From Spirosoma aureum (GTDB lineage Bacteria > Bacteroidota > Bacteroidia > Cytophagales > Spirosomataceae): a stretch of DNA of 64,000 bases. Positions 36,021-44,955 of this stretch are shown here, in pieces. The notes below the pieces were generated by a model that did not search any database, had not been told where the DNA came from, and saw only the letters and a program-made list of their open reading frames with translations. A program made the position numbers and the translations under genes. Position 1 is the first letter of the stretch, and the number at the start of each line of letters is the position of its first letter. The DNA lies in NCBI RefSeq assembly GCF_011604685.1, contig NZ_CP050063.1, forward strand, positions 6,923,001-6,987,000. The letters are read 5' to 3'.

Positions 36021-36743
36021 TCAATACTCCTGCTCCAGCGGATGTACCATAAATTCATCAATCACAACGTGAGCCGGGCGGCTGACGATGAACAGCATCG
36101 ATTCGGCCATGTCTTCGTTTTTGAGCCAGTTTTGTGACGTTTCGTGACCATGACCTTTTTCGTGGAAGTGCGAATCGACCAGGCCCGAATAAACGCCCGT
36201 CACTTTAATACCAAACGGCCGGACTTCCTTACGCAACGCCCCCATAAACGCTTCCTGCGCGTACTTGCTGGCCGTGTAGAGCGATCCACCCGCGAAGGTC
36301 CGCTTGGCTACATCCGATGCCACGACAACAATATGACCGGAGCCATGTGCTTTCATCGACGGAAGCGCAGCCTTTGTCAGAATAAACGTCCCTTTCACGT
36401 TGGTAGCCATCAGGTCATCCCACTCACTGACCGTGATTTCATCGACGTTTTTGAAAACCCCATACCCTGCGTTGTTGATCACAACATCAATGCGCCTGAA
36501 CTGATCGAGCGCGGCCTTAACGACTTCGGCCATATCGGCTTCATTGGCGACATCGCCCGGAACTGTTACGATCTTTCCCCGAACAGAGCCTTCGGTCGCC
36601 GTCACTTCGAGTTGTTTAAGATCGTCAGCATTACGGGCGGTAGCAACAACATTGGCACCGTGCTGGGCCAGCAATAAAGCCGTTGCCCGGCCAATACCCC
36701 GCGATGCCCCTGAAATAATAATGGTTTTGTTTTCGACGTTCAT
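36021..36743 (-). CDS. Short-chain dehydrogenase/reductase (SDR)
   Basis: 240 residues from ATG at 36743 (another ATG two codons upstream). Classical SDR: cofactor motif GASRGIGRAT, NNAGYG, catalytic Ser in VVASDVAKR region and YTASKYAQEAF with Tyr and Lys. Substrate not readable. Monocistronic, divergent from tryptophan 2,3-dioxygenase. Confidence 0.88.
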   Translation of the reverse strand: MNVENKTIIISGASRGIGRATALLLAQHGANVVATARNADDLKQLEVTATEGSVRGKIVTVPGDVANEADMAEVVKAALDQFRRIDVVINNAGYGVFKNVDEITVSEWDDLMATNVKGTFILTKAALPSMKAHGSGHIVVVASDVAKRTFAGGSLYTASKYAQEAFMGALRKEVRPFGIKVTGVYSGLVDSHFHEKGHGHETSQNWLKNEDMAESMLFIVSRPAHVVIDEFMVHPLEQEY

Positions 36744-36773
36744 ACGCATTCAGTTGAGCCGTAGTAGCGGCCA

Positions 36774-36838
36774 GCGCAAAGGTCGTAAAGAGATCGCACA
36801 AAATTCGCAAAGAAGTTATCGGCTTACGACCTTTACGC
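36774..36838. repeat. Inverted repeat in the divergent SDR/TDO promoter region
   Basis: Arms 36774-36788 and 36824-36838 match at 14 of 15 (GCGCAAAGGTCGTAA), enclosing further CGCAAAG-like units. It may be an intergenic repeat or an operator shared by both genes. Confidence 0.5.
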
Positions 36839-36859
36839 CATCGACAAAACTCACTCGCC

Positions 36860-37792
36860 ATGCACGAATCACTAACCGACAAACTAAATCAGCTCGAGCA
36901 GAAATTTGCGGCTATGGGGCAGGATATGGCGTCATACCTCGAAGGGTTGCTCCAGGCCGATTACCTGACCTATTGGGACTACATCCACCTCGAAACGCTG
37001 CTGTCTCTGCAAAACCCCAAAACAGCCTACCCCGACGAGTTGATCTTCGTTACCTATCATCAGATTACCGAATTATACTTCAAGCTTATTCTGCACGAAA
37101 TTGACCAGATCGCTCATGCCGAGCCGTTGACCGCTGATTTTTTCGTTGCCCGAATGGGGAGACTGAACCGTTATTTTACCCTGCTGGAAGAATCGTTCAG
37201 CGTTATGATTACGGGTATGGAACGCGACCAGTTTCTGAAATTCAGAATGGCGCTTTTGCCATCGAGTGGGTTTCAGTCGGTGCAGTTCCGGCAGATCGAG
37301 ATCGTATCGACTGACTTCCGAAACCTGTTGATCGCTGCTCCTGAGGAACCAGCGTATATTTCGGATCTGTATGAGTTTATGTACTGGAAACTGGGAGCTA
37401 CTGAGCTGGCAACTCAGCAAAAAACGCTTACCCTCCGACAGTTCGATCAACACAATAGCTCGCATCTGATTCGGCTCGCAGAAGACTATCAATTCAAAAA
37501 CGTACTCCATCGTTATCAAAAACTGGAACATGATGGGCAAAGTACATCTGAATTAGTCACAGCACTGCGTGAATATGACTGGCGGGTAAATGTGCGCTGG
37601 AAATTGGCCCATTTGCGATCGGCGGTGCAATACCTGCACAAACAACCGGAAGACATCCGTGCTACGGGCGGAACGAACTGGCAAACGTACCTGCCGCCCA
37701 GACAACAGCAAATCGTTTTCTTTCCAGAACTCTGGACAGAAGACGAATTAAGTAACTGGGGTCAGTCGACAAGCCCGCCCGAACCATTATAA
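36860..37792 (+). CDS. Tryptophan 2,3-dioxygenase family protein
   Basis: 310 residues of the heme-dependent TDO family. Typical segments are LTYWDYIHLETLLSLQ, DELIFVTYHQITELYFKLIL, the loop RQIEIVSTDFRNL and WRVNVRWKLAHLRSAVQY. TDO opens the indole ring of L-tryptophan to N-formylkynurenine. No other kynurenine gene is nearby, so either the pathway is scattered or the enzyme has another indole-like substrate. Family firm. Confidence 0.85.
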   Translation: MHESLTDKLNQLEQKFAAMGQDMASYLEGLLQADYLTYWDYIHLETLLSLQNPKTAYPDELIFVTYHQITELYFKLILHEIDQIAHAEPLTADFFVARMGRLNRYFTLLEESFSVMITGMERDQFLKFRMALLPSSGFQSVQFRQIEIVSTDFRNLLIAAPEEPAYISDLYEFMYWKLGATELATQQKTLTLRQFDQHNSSHLIRLAEDYQFKNVLHRYQKLEHDGQSTSELVTALREYDWRVNVRWKLAHLRSAVQYLHKQPEDIRATGGTNWQTYLPPRQQQIVFFPELWTEDELSNWGQSTSPPEPL

Positions 37793-37887
37793 ATACAAAA
37801 AACTACAGGCATTATTCTACTGAAGTCAACATTTTTTTTAGACGAGCCTAAAAATAAATAAAACGACGTCTACTAACGTATGTTTCT

Positions 37888-37895
37888 TATATTTG
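37888..37895 (+). promoter_or_regulatory. -7 element (TATATTTG)
   Basis: Fits TAnnTTTG, 46 bases before the ATG at 37942; likely promoter of the small protein and TonB receptor pair. Confidence 0.45.
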
Positions 37896-37941
37896 GTAGA
37901 AAATTGACGCACAGAAGCATAGCTACTAGCGTACAAGGAAG

Positions 37942-38310
37942 ATGATCGATTGGCTTCATATACATCGATTCCGGGTAGCCCGTATCCTGCTTGGCCTATT
38001 TCTGGCCATGTGGCTTAACGGGGTGGTGTTTCGCCACGCACACCGGTTAACGGATGGGCGGCTGATCGTTCATGCTCACCCTTACTGGCCCTTTGGTAAA
38101 GGCCCGATTCTACCAAATTCCCATACGGCCCAGGAGATTTTATTGCTTGATTTGGCAGGGCATCTCCCCATTGTTGTCAGTGCTTTTTTTGCTTTTCTTT
38201 TTCTACTACGAAGCTATCACCAGGCTGTTTTTCGGTTTGCTGATCGTACGTATCACACAGTCTCCTCTTTTTACTGTTTCTCGCATCGGGGCCCACCGAT
38301 CGTTTGGTAA
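37942..38310 (+). CDS. Small conserved protein encoded before a TonB receptor (HAHP / RGPP motifs)
   Basis: 122 residues with N-terminal hydrophobic helix (VARILLGLFLAMWLNGVVF), a His-rich part (RHAHRLTDGRLIVHAHPYWP), a second hydrophobic helix and a C-terminal HRGPPIVW. I recall small proteins with a HAHP segment and a C-terminal RGPP encoded before TonB receptors in Bacteroidota; none has a function known to me. The histidines suggest metal binding. The TonB receptor starts 85 bases later. Confidence 0.65.
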   Translation: MIDWLHIHRFRVARILLGLFLAMWLNGVVFRHAHRLTDGRLIVHAHPYWPFGKGPILPNSHTAQEILLLDLAGHLPIVVSAFFAFLFLLRSYHQAVFRFADRTYHTVSSFYCFSHRGPPIVW

Positions 38311-38395
38311 TTTCCTGATTGGCGCTCACCGGCTTCTCAACCGGTGCATGTTGCTGCATTCCATCAGAGCACTCAACCAAACGAAGACATCCTGA

Positions 38396-40870
38396 ATGAA
38401 ATTATTTTTCCTGTTCATTAGCATAGGGCTAATGGGAAGGCTTGCATATGCACAGCCAACTCCCAATCGAATTATTCGCGGATCGGTGATTGATGCCGAT
38501 AACCGGAAGCCAATTCCTTTTGGTACAATTACCCTCATCGGAAGCACAAAAGGAGCTTTGACCGATGCCAGAGGCCAATTTTCATTATCGATAAAAGCTG
38601 ATTCGTTAACTCATAAACTGGTTATTTCCTGCGTCGGCTTTCAATCGGATACGTTACTGATCCAACCCGGCACCGATTCGTATTCGGTCGACATGCTGCC
38701 CAATACAAACACACTCAATGAGGTAGTCGTTACGGGTGTTACGCGGGGCACACTGCTTCGCCAAAATCCAGTGGCCGTTCTCGCTATTTCGCGCCGGGCA
38801 ATCGAAGGCACTGCCAGTAGTAATATTATCGATGTACTCGTTAAGAATGCCCCCGGTTTGAACGCGGTTAAAACCGGGCCTAATATCTCAAAACCCTTTA
38901 TTCGGGGACTAGGCTATAACCGGGTCCTGACACTCTACGATGGCGTTCGGCAGGAAGGCCAGCAATGGGGTGATGAACACGGTATTGAGGTCGATAATTA
39001 CAATATTGACCGCGCTGAAGTCATTAAAGGGCCAGCCAGCCTGATGTATGGCTCCGATGCGCTGGCGGGTGTGGTCAGTATGATGCCGAACTATCCGAAA
39101 GACACAGAAGGGAAAATCAAAGTAGGCATTGTGACTGAATACCAGTCGAATAACCGATTGCTGGGTGAGTCGATGAGTTTAGCATCCGGTGGAGCTCGCT
39201 GGGCCTGGAATCTGCGTGGTTCGCTACGGGCCGCTACGAATTATCAGAATAAAATCGACGGGCGCGTCTATAACACCGGGTTTTCGGAAAAAACGCTGAC
39301 GGCAATGCTAGGCTATTCGGGGCAACGCGGCTACTCGCGCTTCGGGGCTTCACTCTACGACAATTTGCAGGGTATTCCAGACGGAAGCCGTGATTCGCTG
39401 ACCCGTCAATTTACGAAGCAGGTCGCCGAATCGGGCCTGGATGATATTCAAAATCGGCCTATTGTGCCAGCCAGCGATCTGTCTCCGTATAAGCTTGGCC
39501 CGCTACATCAGCGTATTCAGCACTACCGGCTCCATACCAACAATCACTACCAGATCGGTAACGGCGAAATCGATGTATTGCTGGCCTTCCAGCAAAACGT
39601 ACGTCGGGAATACAACCACCCTACGCAACCTGATCAGCCGGGGCTATATGTACGCCTGAATACCCTCAACTATGGTGTTCGCTACAACCTGCCTACCCTG
39701 TCGAACATTTCGACTACAGTGGGGGTAAACGGTATGTATCAGAGCAATAAAAACAAGAATGGCACCAACTTCCCGATTCCAGACTATACGCTCTTCGATG
39801 TCGGCACGTTCGTTTTCCTGAAATGGCAGGTAGATAAACTGACCTTGAGCGGGGGTGCTCGTTATGACCAGCGTCAGCTACGTGGCGATGATTTTTACGT
39901 TCGTGCCAATGTTCGGGATGGCTTCGATGAGCATGTTACCCTCCCCGATACAGCCGGGGCAACCTTACAATTCCCTCGTTTGCATCAGTCCTTTACCGGT
40001 GTTTCAATGAGCGTGGGGCTCACCTATGAGTTCTCCGACAAACTGGCTCTAAAAGCCAATATTGCACGGGGTTATCGGGCACCCAGCATTACCGAAATTG
40101 CATCGAATGGGCTCGATCCCGGTGCCCACATTGTGTATATGGGAAACCGAAATTTCAAACCCGAATTCAGCTTACAGGAAGATATTGGCCTGACGCTCAC
40201 CCTTCCCGATGTGAATGTGGGGGTCAGTGTATTCAACAACTACATTCAGAACTACATATCGCTGGCGCAGTTAGTTGATGCACAAGGCAACCCGGTGGTC
40301 ATTGTGCCGGGGAACAAAACGTTTCAGTATCAGCAGGCATCGGCACAACTTTATGGGTTCGAAACCCAGTTCAGTATTCATCCAACCGGCTGGCGGGGCT
40401 TCAGTTTCGATAATAGTATAGCTGTTGTCTATGGTTTCAATCGTGGGAGCCGTTTTGCAGAAACGGGCGTACATGGTGAATATTTACCTTTTATTCCTCC
40501 GCTGCGCATCTCGACGGGTGTTAGTCAGCTCATTCCGACGAAAAGTCAGTGGCTCTCGGAACTGACGGTTAAAGCGGATGTCGATCACAATGCCCGTCAG
40601 GATCGGTATCTGGGCCTGAACAATACCGAAACAGCCACAGCAGCCTATACGCTCGTCAATGCCGGGATCGATGGTGCGATTCATATTGGCCAGAACCGGC
40701 CCGCGCTACGCGTTTTGTTCCAGGTCAATAATTTGTTCGATGTTGCTTATCAGTCCAATCTGAGCCGATTGAAGTATTTCGAATACTTTACGCATTCGCC
40801 CAATGGGCATCTGGGCATATACGGCATGGGCCGGAACATGTGTGTGAAAGTAACAATTCCGTTTAACTGA
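38396..40870 (+). CDS. TonB-dependent receptor paired with the HAHP/RGPP protein
   Basis: 824 residues: signal peptide (MKLFFLFISIGLMGRLAYAQ), CarboxypepD_reg-like domain (about 25-110), plug (about 120-230; AEVIKGPASLMYGSDALAGV) and barrel ending MCVKVTIPFN. Clusters such as RGLGYNRVLTLYDGVRQEGQ and WGDEHGIEVD are like those of metal-associated receptors. No SusD follows. A metal or metal chelate substrate is inferred from the small His-rich partner. Confidence 0.88.
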   Translation: MKLFFLFISIGLMGRLAYAQPTPNRIIRGSVIDADNRKPIPFGTITLIGSTKGALTDARGQFSLSIKADSLTHKLVISCVGFQSDTLLIQPGTDSYSVDMLPNTNTLNEVVVTGVTRGTLLRQNPVAVLAISRRAIEGTASSNIIDVLVKNAPGLNAVKTGPNISKPFIRGLGYNRVLTLYDGVRQEGQQWGDEHGIEVDNYNIDRAEVIKGPASLMYGSDALAGVVSMMPNYPKDTEGKIKVGIVTEYQSNNRLLGESMSLASGGARWAWNLRGSLRAATNYQNKIDGRVYNTGFSEKTLTAMLGYSGQRGYSRFGASLYDNLQGIPDGSRDSLTRQFTKQVAESGLDDIQNRPIVPASDLSPYKLGPLHQRIQHYRLHTNNHYQIGNGEIDVLLAFQQNVRREYNHPTQPDQPGLYVRLNTLNYGVRYNLPTLSNISTTVGVNGMYQSNKNKNGTNFPIPDYTLFDVGTFVFLKWQVDKLTLSGGARYDQRQLRGDDFYVRANVRDGFDEHVTLPDTAGATLQFPRLHQSFTGVSMSVGLTYEFSDKLALKANIARGYRAPSITEIASNGLDPGAHIVYMGNRNFKPEFSLQEDIGLTLTLPDVNVGVSVFNNYIQNYISLAQLVDAQGNPVVIVPGNKTFQYQQASAQLYGFETQFSIHPTGWRGFSFDNSIAVVYGFNRGSRFAETGVHGEYLPFIPPLRISTGVSQLIPTKSQWLSELTVKADVDHNARQDRYLGLNNTETATAAYTLVNAGIDGAIHIGQNRPALRVLFQVNNLFDVAYQSNLSRLKYFEYFTHSPNGHLGIYGMGRNMCVKVTIPFN

Positions 40871-40888
40871 ATAAGCCAGGTAACTTAA

Positions 40889-40927
40889 TTGTCCTGCTGA
40901 TGAAGGAAATTTTCGTCAGCAGGACAA
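40889..40927. terminator. Hairpin terminator between convergent genes
   Basis: Stem of 12 perfect pairs (TTGTCCTGCTGA with its complement) extended by four more pairs including one G-T. It lies between the TonB receptor and the YdeI-family gene stops. Confidence 0.75.
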
Positions 40928-40931
40928 CTAA

Positions 40932-41453
40932 TTACTGCTGATTTTTAAAGTATCGAATCATCTCACCATACCCCATTCCCATCGACAATCCCCTCAAGGC
41001 TTTGGTAATGCGATTGGCTTTGGTTTCGGTAGTTTTGGCGTCTTCGATCCATTTGCTGAAGTAGTTCTGGTGGCCTTTGGGCAACGTTTCAAAGAATTTG
41101 AATGCATCAGGATCATCCTGCAAACACGCCAGAAAGTCGGCGGATAAGGGTAACGGCGAATCGTCTACATCAATGGTAATCCGCACCGATGCGCCTTCTT
41201 CTTTCCGAATACTACGGCGCATGGTTGCGTTAACGGGCATAATAAACGCCCCTTCCGAATCGCCCGATCGCCCCATCGGGATCAGGGCTACCTGTTTAAT
41301 TTCCAGATTATCCAGCGTTCCTTTAACCCGAAAAGACGTTTTCTGTCCGGGTTTTAGCACATCCGTCACATCAATCGGCAGTTCGATGTATGTCCAGCCG
41401 GTTTTCTCGCCTTTTTTGTCAAACTTCTGAAGAATGGTTGTAAACGTGGGCAT
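40932..41453 (-). CDS. YdeI/OmpD-associated family protein with DUF1905 domain
   Basis: 173 residues from ATG at 41453. The N-terminal DUF1905 part (TGWTYIELPIDVTDVLKPGQ, FRVKGTLDNLEIKQVALIP, MRRSIRKEEGASVRI) is followed by the YdeI C-terminal helical part (LPKGHQNYFSKWIEDAKTTE, KANRITKALRGLSMGM). Function is unknown; family members are small cytosolic proteins. It lies 18 bases after the WYL regulator gene on the same strand, so both form an operon. Confidence 0.85.
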   Translation of the reverse strand: MPTFTTILQKFDKKGEKTGWTYIELPIDVTDVLKPGQKTSFRVKGTLDNLEIKQVALIPMGRSGDSEGAFIMPVNATMRRSIRKEEGASVRITIDVDDSPLPLSADFLACLQDDPDAFKFFETLPKGHQNYFSKWIEDAKTTETKANRITKALRGLSMGMGYGEMIRYFKNQQ

Positions 41454-41471
41454 AGTCAAGTTATCGATAAG

Positions 41472-42494
41472 TCAATACCGCGCCAGTGTAGCCATTAGCG
41501 ACTCTTTAATAGCCTGAGCTAAACTGGCAGGCTGTATTACGGTCAGGTGTTCGCCATAGCTGCGTAGATGCATCAGCAAATCGCGGTTGGGTGCCAGTCG
41601 CAGCCGGACAACACATTCTTCATCCGTGTCACGGATAACCTCCTGCGTCTGATGAATCGGTTTTGCCGTTACATAGCGACCAAACAGGGGAGAAAATGAC
41701 AATATAATCTCTTCGACCGGCCCGCTGCTATCCGTAATGCCATAAATATGCTCAAACAATTCACTGACATTCGTTAACACATCGGGTGGAACAGCGCAAA
41801 GATCATCCGCAATTTCCAGATCACTCATTCGATCAAGCGCAAAGGTTCGCTCTTTGCCCGAAGGTTCGTCATAGCCAATCACGTACCAGCTATCGGCCAC
41901 TTCGCGCAGTAAGATGGGGTGCAGCGTTCGTAGTTTCGGTACCTCAGCCAATGGATCGGGCATAGTGACTGCCGTTTCGTGTTTTAAATAGCGAAAGGTA
42001 ATCTGCCGGTTCTGGTTAATGGCCCGAATCAGAACCGGTACATAATGGCGATTCCCGCCCAGCACACGCTCTTCAACATACACAACGCGTCGCGTCAGAC
42101 CTTCTGTTTTTACCTCTCGAATAATATCCAGGCTTTGCCGCACTTTCTGCAGGGCGTTGGCCAGCTCACCTGCTACCGATGCCCCTTGTGTAGCTGTCAG
42201 CACCTCACGGGCGTAATCGAGGGCTTCCATGTCGTCGGGCGAGAGCATCAGCCGGAGCAACCGAAACTGCGGATCGGTGTAGTAATAGCCGTTGCGCCGT
42301 TTGTCGTAGGCAATGGGCGCATCATGATCTTCGCGCAATCGCTGAATGTCTTTCTCCAGGGATGAAATGGAGCGAATCCCGCACTTGTCGCGGCAGAGAT
42401 CGAACAGTTTCTGTTTGGAAAACTGGCGGGGATATCGGCTGATGATTTCGTCGATGAGTCGGTAACGCTGAAAGGCTGATCGGGTAATAGGCAT
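41472..42494 (-). CDS. WYL-domain transcriptional regulator
   Basis: 340 residues: N-terminal helix-turn-helix (about 1-90; FSKQKLFDLCRDKCGIRSIS, DAPIAYDKRRNGYYYTD), then the WYL domain (about 150-230; QITFRYLKHE, LHPILLREVADSWYVIGYDE, ERTFALDRMSDLEI) and a WCX-like C-terminal part. WYL regulators bind nucleotide or nucleic-acid ligands and often control stress and phage-defence loci. The gene is divergent from paralog A, with 192 bases between start codons that contain the CGTAA-N5-TTACG site. It could regulate the PARP locus, itself, or both. Confidence 0.88.
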   Translation of the reverse strand: MPITRSAFQRYRLIDEIISRYPRQFSKQKLFDLCRDKCGIRSISSLEKDIQRLREDHDAPIAYDKRRNGYYYTDPQFRLLRLMLSPDDMEALDYAREVLTATQGASVAGELANALQKVRQSLDIIREVKTEGLTRRVVYVEERVLGGNRHYVPVLIRAINQNRQITFRYLKHETAVTMPDPLAEVPKLRTLHPILLREVADSWYVIGYDEPSGKERTFALDRMSDLEIADDLCAVPPDVLTNVSELFEHIYGITDSSGPVEEIILSFSPLFGRYVTAKPIHQTQEVIRDTDEECVVRLRLAPNRDLLMHLRSYGEHLTVIQPASLAQAIKESLMATLARY

Positions 42495-42623
42495 ACGAAT
42501 GATGAATGAGATAAATCATCTGGAAAAATCGGCTCCGTTTGTCAGAATTAAAATCCAGACAGACAGTCAGGGTGCAAAGCCCGGCACAAAAAAGAGAAAA
42601 ATATTTTCACAAAAAAAGAAGGG

Positions 42624-42658
42624 CGTAAAAAGATTACGTTTTACCCGATAGAACTTTG
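42624..42658 (+). promoter_or_regulatory. Shared operator (copy 1): CGTAA-N5-TTACG with ACTTTG element
   Basis: CGTAA (42624-42628), five bases, TTACG (42634-42638); ACTTTG begins at 42653, 15 bases after the last base of the repeat. The same arrangement with identical spacing precedes the second paralog at 45563. The repeat lies where the -33 box should be. Confidence 0.65.
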
Positions 42659-42686
42659 TTCTGTGAATTTTTAAACAACCATACTA

Positions 42687-43163
42687 ATGAACACTTTCTT
42701 TCGCCCCAATCAGAATCGCGCTGCCAGCTCAGCACCATCTCTTTTTCCAGCGCTTAACACCGCTGCTCAATGGACAGCGGCAGCCGTTACGCCCCGACCA
42801 TCGAAACGAGCTACGTTGTCGGCAGGACAGCTACTCGACATCGAACTGGGCTTGTTTCTGTTATCACAACTTCTGCCAACGGCCCCTCCCGATGCCCTGC
42901 CGGGTTTACTGACCGACACCGATTCGTCGTTTCTGGAGCGGCCAACCTGGACTCCCAAGCAACTCAAATTACTGAACCGGGGCCGGGTTGTGCTAAGCCA
43001 TATTCAGCAACGCAATGTATGGACAGCGTTGCTGGATGCCTACACCACCATCCCCGACCGGTTACAAGCCTATGACATCAGTACCGATCGCAGCCGATTC
43101 TGCGAAAAGACGGTTGGCTTTTTCCGTAACCGGATTATTACGTTGAAGCAGATTGTGAGCTAA
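42687..43163 (+). CDS. Hypothetical protein, paralog A of the PARP locus
   Basis: 158 residues with a low-complexity N-terminus and a conserved core: LLDIELGLFLLSQLLPTAPP, LPGLLTD, WTPKQLKLLNRGRVVLSHIQ, VWTALLDAYTTIPDRLQAYD. The core aligns throughout with the protein at 45627-46088 (LLNVELGLYMMAELLPLAP, WSPRQHRTLSQARVLL, VWFKALDKYATLSPELRIYS). I do not recognise the family; it appears helical and cytosolic. It is preceded by the CGTAA-N5-TTACG promoter and followed after 99 bases by the PARP gene. Confidence 0.75.
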   Translation: MNTFFRPNQNRAASSAPSLFPALNTAAQWTAAAVTPRPSKRATLSAGQLLDIELGLFLLSQLLPTAPPDALPGLLTDTDSSFLERPTWTPKQLKLLNRGRVVLSHIQQRNVWTALLDAYTTIPDRLQAYDISTDRSRFCEKTVGFFRNRIITLKQIVS

Positions 43164-43262
43164 CCACTAACCGACGGTTCCCTTTTTTATCCCTTGCATT
43201 GCTGTTTTACGCGATGACAGGCCTTTTATTGCCCATTCACCTGCCTTCAATTCCCTTTCTCT

Positions 43263-44603
43263 ATGCTCACGAACCTGCTCCAGCGTGTCCAGAATTACTT
43301 CGATCCATCACTATCTCTAAAAAAATTACAACCCACAACCGCTTGTCCAACATCACAACCCACACAGCTGCCTCCACCGACTAAATCATTCCGCACGTTG
43401 AAATTGATCATGGTAACGGCAGAAAACAACAACAAATACTATGAAATGCACGAGCAGGAGAATGATACGTTTACTGTTCACTATGGGCGGGTGGGCGGCA
43501 CAAAAAGTGTAGCCACCTATCCTATAGCGCAATGGAATAAAAAGTTTCGCGAGAAAGTAGCGAAAGGCTACGTCGATCAGACTCATCTCTATGCCGATAC
43601 GACGGTAACCTCAGATGCCAGTACCATTGCCGATCCTTTGGTGCGCGGCCTGATGAGTCGGCTGATGGACTTCGCAAACCAGTCAATTTACCAGAACTAC
43701 GTTGTTACAGCCCAGCAGGTAACGCGTAAACAAGTCGAAACGGCCCAGCAACTACTCGATGAGCTAGCTAAACTGGTTGCGCTGGGCGTAGACATATCGG
43801 CCTACAACAGCAAACTGCTCGATCTCTTTAAAGTCATTCCCCGAAAAATGGGGAAAGTCGGTCAGCATTTGGTTGCTCAGGTCCCTCAAACGGCGGATGA
43901 GTTACAGACATTGCATACCCAGTTAGCCAGCGAGCAGGATACGCTCGACGTTATGCGTGGACAGGTCGAACTAGCCCAGTCGAAAACGGACAGTAACCTA
44001 CCTCCGCCGGGCCTGCTGGAAACAATGAACCTCAGGGTCGAACCGGTCACTGACCAACGCGTGCTCAATCTCATCAAGCAGATGATGGGACCAGATGTCG
44101 ATAAGTTCGATGCGGCCTTCAGTGTTCAGCAGGCGGCAACTCAGGCCGCTTTCGACGTCCACATAAAACAGGCCAAAAAACCCAAAACACAGCTTCTGTG
44201 GCACGGAAGCCGCAGCGAAAACTGGATGTCTATTTTAAAAACGGGCCTTGTGCTGCGTCCGGCCAATGCAGTCATTACCGGCAAAATGTTTGGCTATGGC
44301 ATCTATTTCGCCGATCAGTTCAGCAAATCATTGAACTATACTTCCCTGCATGGCTCGGTCTGGGCCAATGGGAAGCAAAGAGAAGGCTATCTCGGTATTT
44401 ATGAGGTACATGTGGGTGAACAAATGGTGGTAAGCCAGCACGAAGCCCGGTATCAACTGCTCGACAGCGACACCCTTAAACGCATTAATCCAGCCTACGA
44501 TTCGGTCTTTGCCCAACGTGGGGTCAGTCTATTGAAAAACGAGTTCATTGTTTACAACCAGGCTCAATGCACGGTTCGGTACATGGTTAAAATTAAGATC
44601 TGA
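43263..44603 (+). CDS. Bacterial poly(ADP-ribose) polymerase: WGR-like, helical regulatory and ART catalytic domains
   Basis: 446 residues. After a Pro-rich N-terminus (1-50) comes a WGR-like domain (about 55-115) with YGRVGG at 74-79 and FREKVAKGYVD. A helical regulatory domain follows (about 122-245; VTRKQVETAQQLLDEL, like the PARP1 regulatory helices). The ART domain (about 255-446) has the H-Y-E triad: His314 in LLWHGSR, Tyr348 in FGYGIYFAD and Glu427 in LKNEFIVYN, with VRYMVKIKI at the end. The Glu suggests chain-forming activity. PARPs transfer ADP-ribose from NAD+ to proteins or DNA, usually upon DNA breaks. A later ATG at 43410 would drop only the N-terminal tail. Confidence 0.93.
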   Translation: MLTNLLQRVQNYFDPSLSLKKLQPTTACPTSQPTQLPPPTKSFRTLKLIMVTAENNNKYYEMHEQENDTFTVHYGRVGGTKSVATYPIAQWNKKFREKVAKGYVDQTHLYADTTVTSDASTIADPLVRGLMSRLMDFANQSIYQNYVVTAQQVTRKQVETAQQLLDELAKLVALGVDISAYNSKLLDLFKVIPRKMGKVGQHLVAQVPQTADELQTLHTQLASEQDTLDVMRGQVELAQSKTDSNLPPPGLLETMNLRVEPVTDQRVLNLIKQMMGPDVDKFDAAFSVQQAATQAAFDVHIKQAKKPKTQLLWHGSRSENWMSILKTGLVLRPANAVITGKMFGYGIYFADQFSKSLNYTSLHGSVWANGKQREGYLGIYEVHVGEQMVVSQHEARYQLLDSDTLKRINPAYDSVFAQRGVSLLKNEFIVYNQAQCTVRYMVKIKI

Positions 44604-44604
44604 C

Positions 44605-44853
44605 ATGAACGCATCACTGAAGCAAATAACACCCTCTGTCGTCTGTCTGGCAGCCACTACGTTGATCCTGGCTGAAGGGGCAACCAGCTCGCTCATTGTA
44701 AAGCAATTCCTGCGCAATCGGGGCTACCGGGCCTATCAGTCGGAGATATCGAACTGGTTGTTTACAGTAGCCTTGCAGGAAGGCTGGGCCATCAACGACA
44801 ACGGTATGTTTCGGGTCTACTACTTTCCCACGCTCAAGGCATTGCCCCAGTAA
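44605..44853 (+). CDS. Small protein following PARP, possible winged-helix fold
   Basis: 82 residues; the ATG is one base after the PARP stop, so it is translationally coupled. Sequence such as SSLIVKQFLRNRGYRAYQSE and ISNWLFTVALQEGWAIND then FRVYYFP looks like helices followed by a beta hairpin, similar to a small winged helix. No family recognised. Tight coupling points to a partner of PARP, for example in DNA binding or regulation. Confidence 0.7.
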   Translation: MNASLKQITPSVVCLAATTLILAEGATSSLIVKQFLRNRGYRAYQSEISNWLFTVALQEGWAINDNGMFRVYYFPTLKALPQ

Positions 44854-44955
44854 CACGAAGCAAGGCCTGAAACGCCGGCCGTCAAGAGTAAACGTCCCTG
44901 TTCTTTTCGTCCATTTTATTGGGTGAGCTATCTCAACCTTAAACGATTTTTACTC

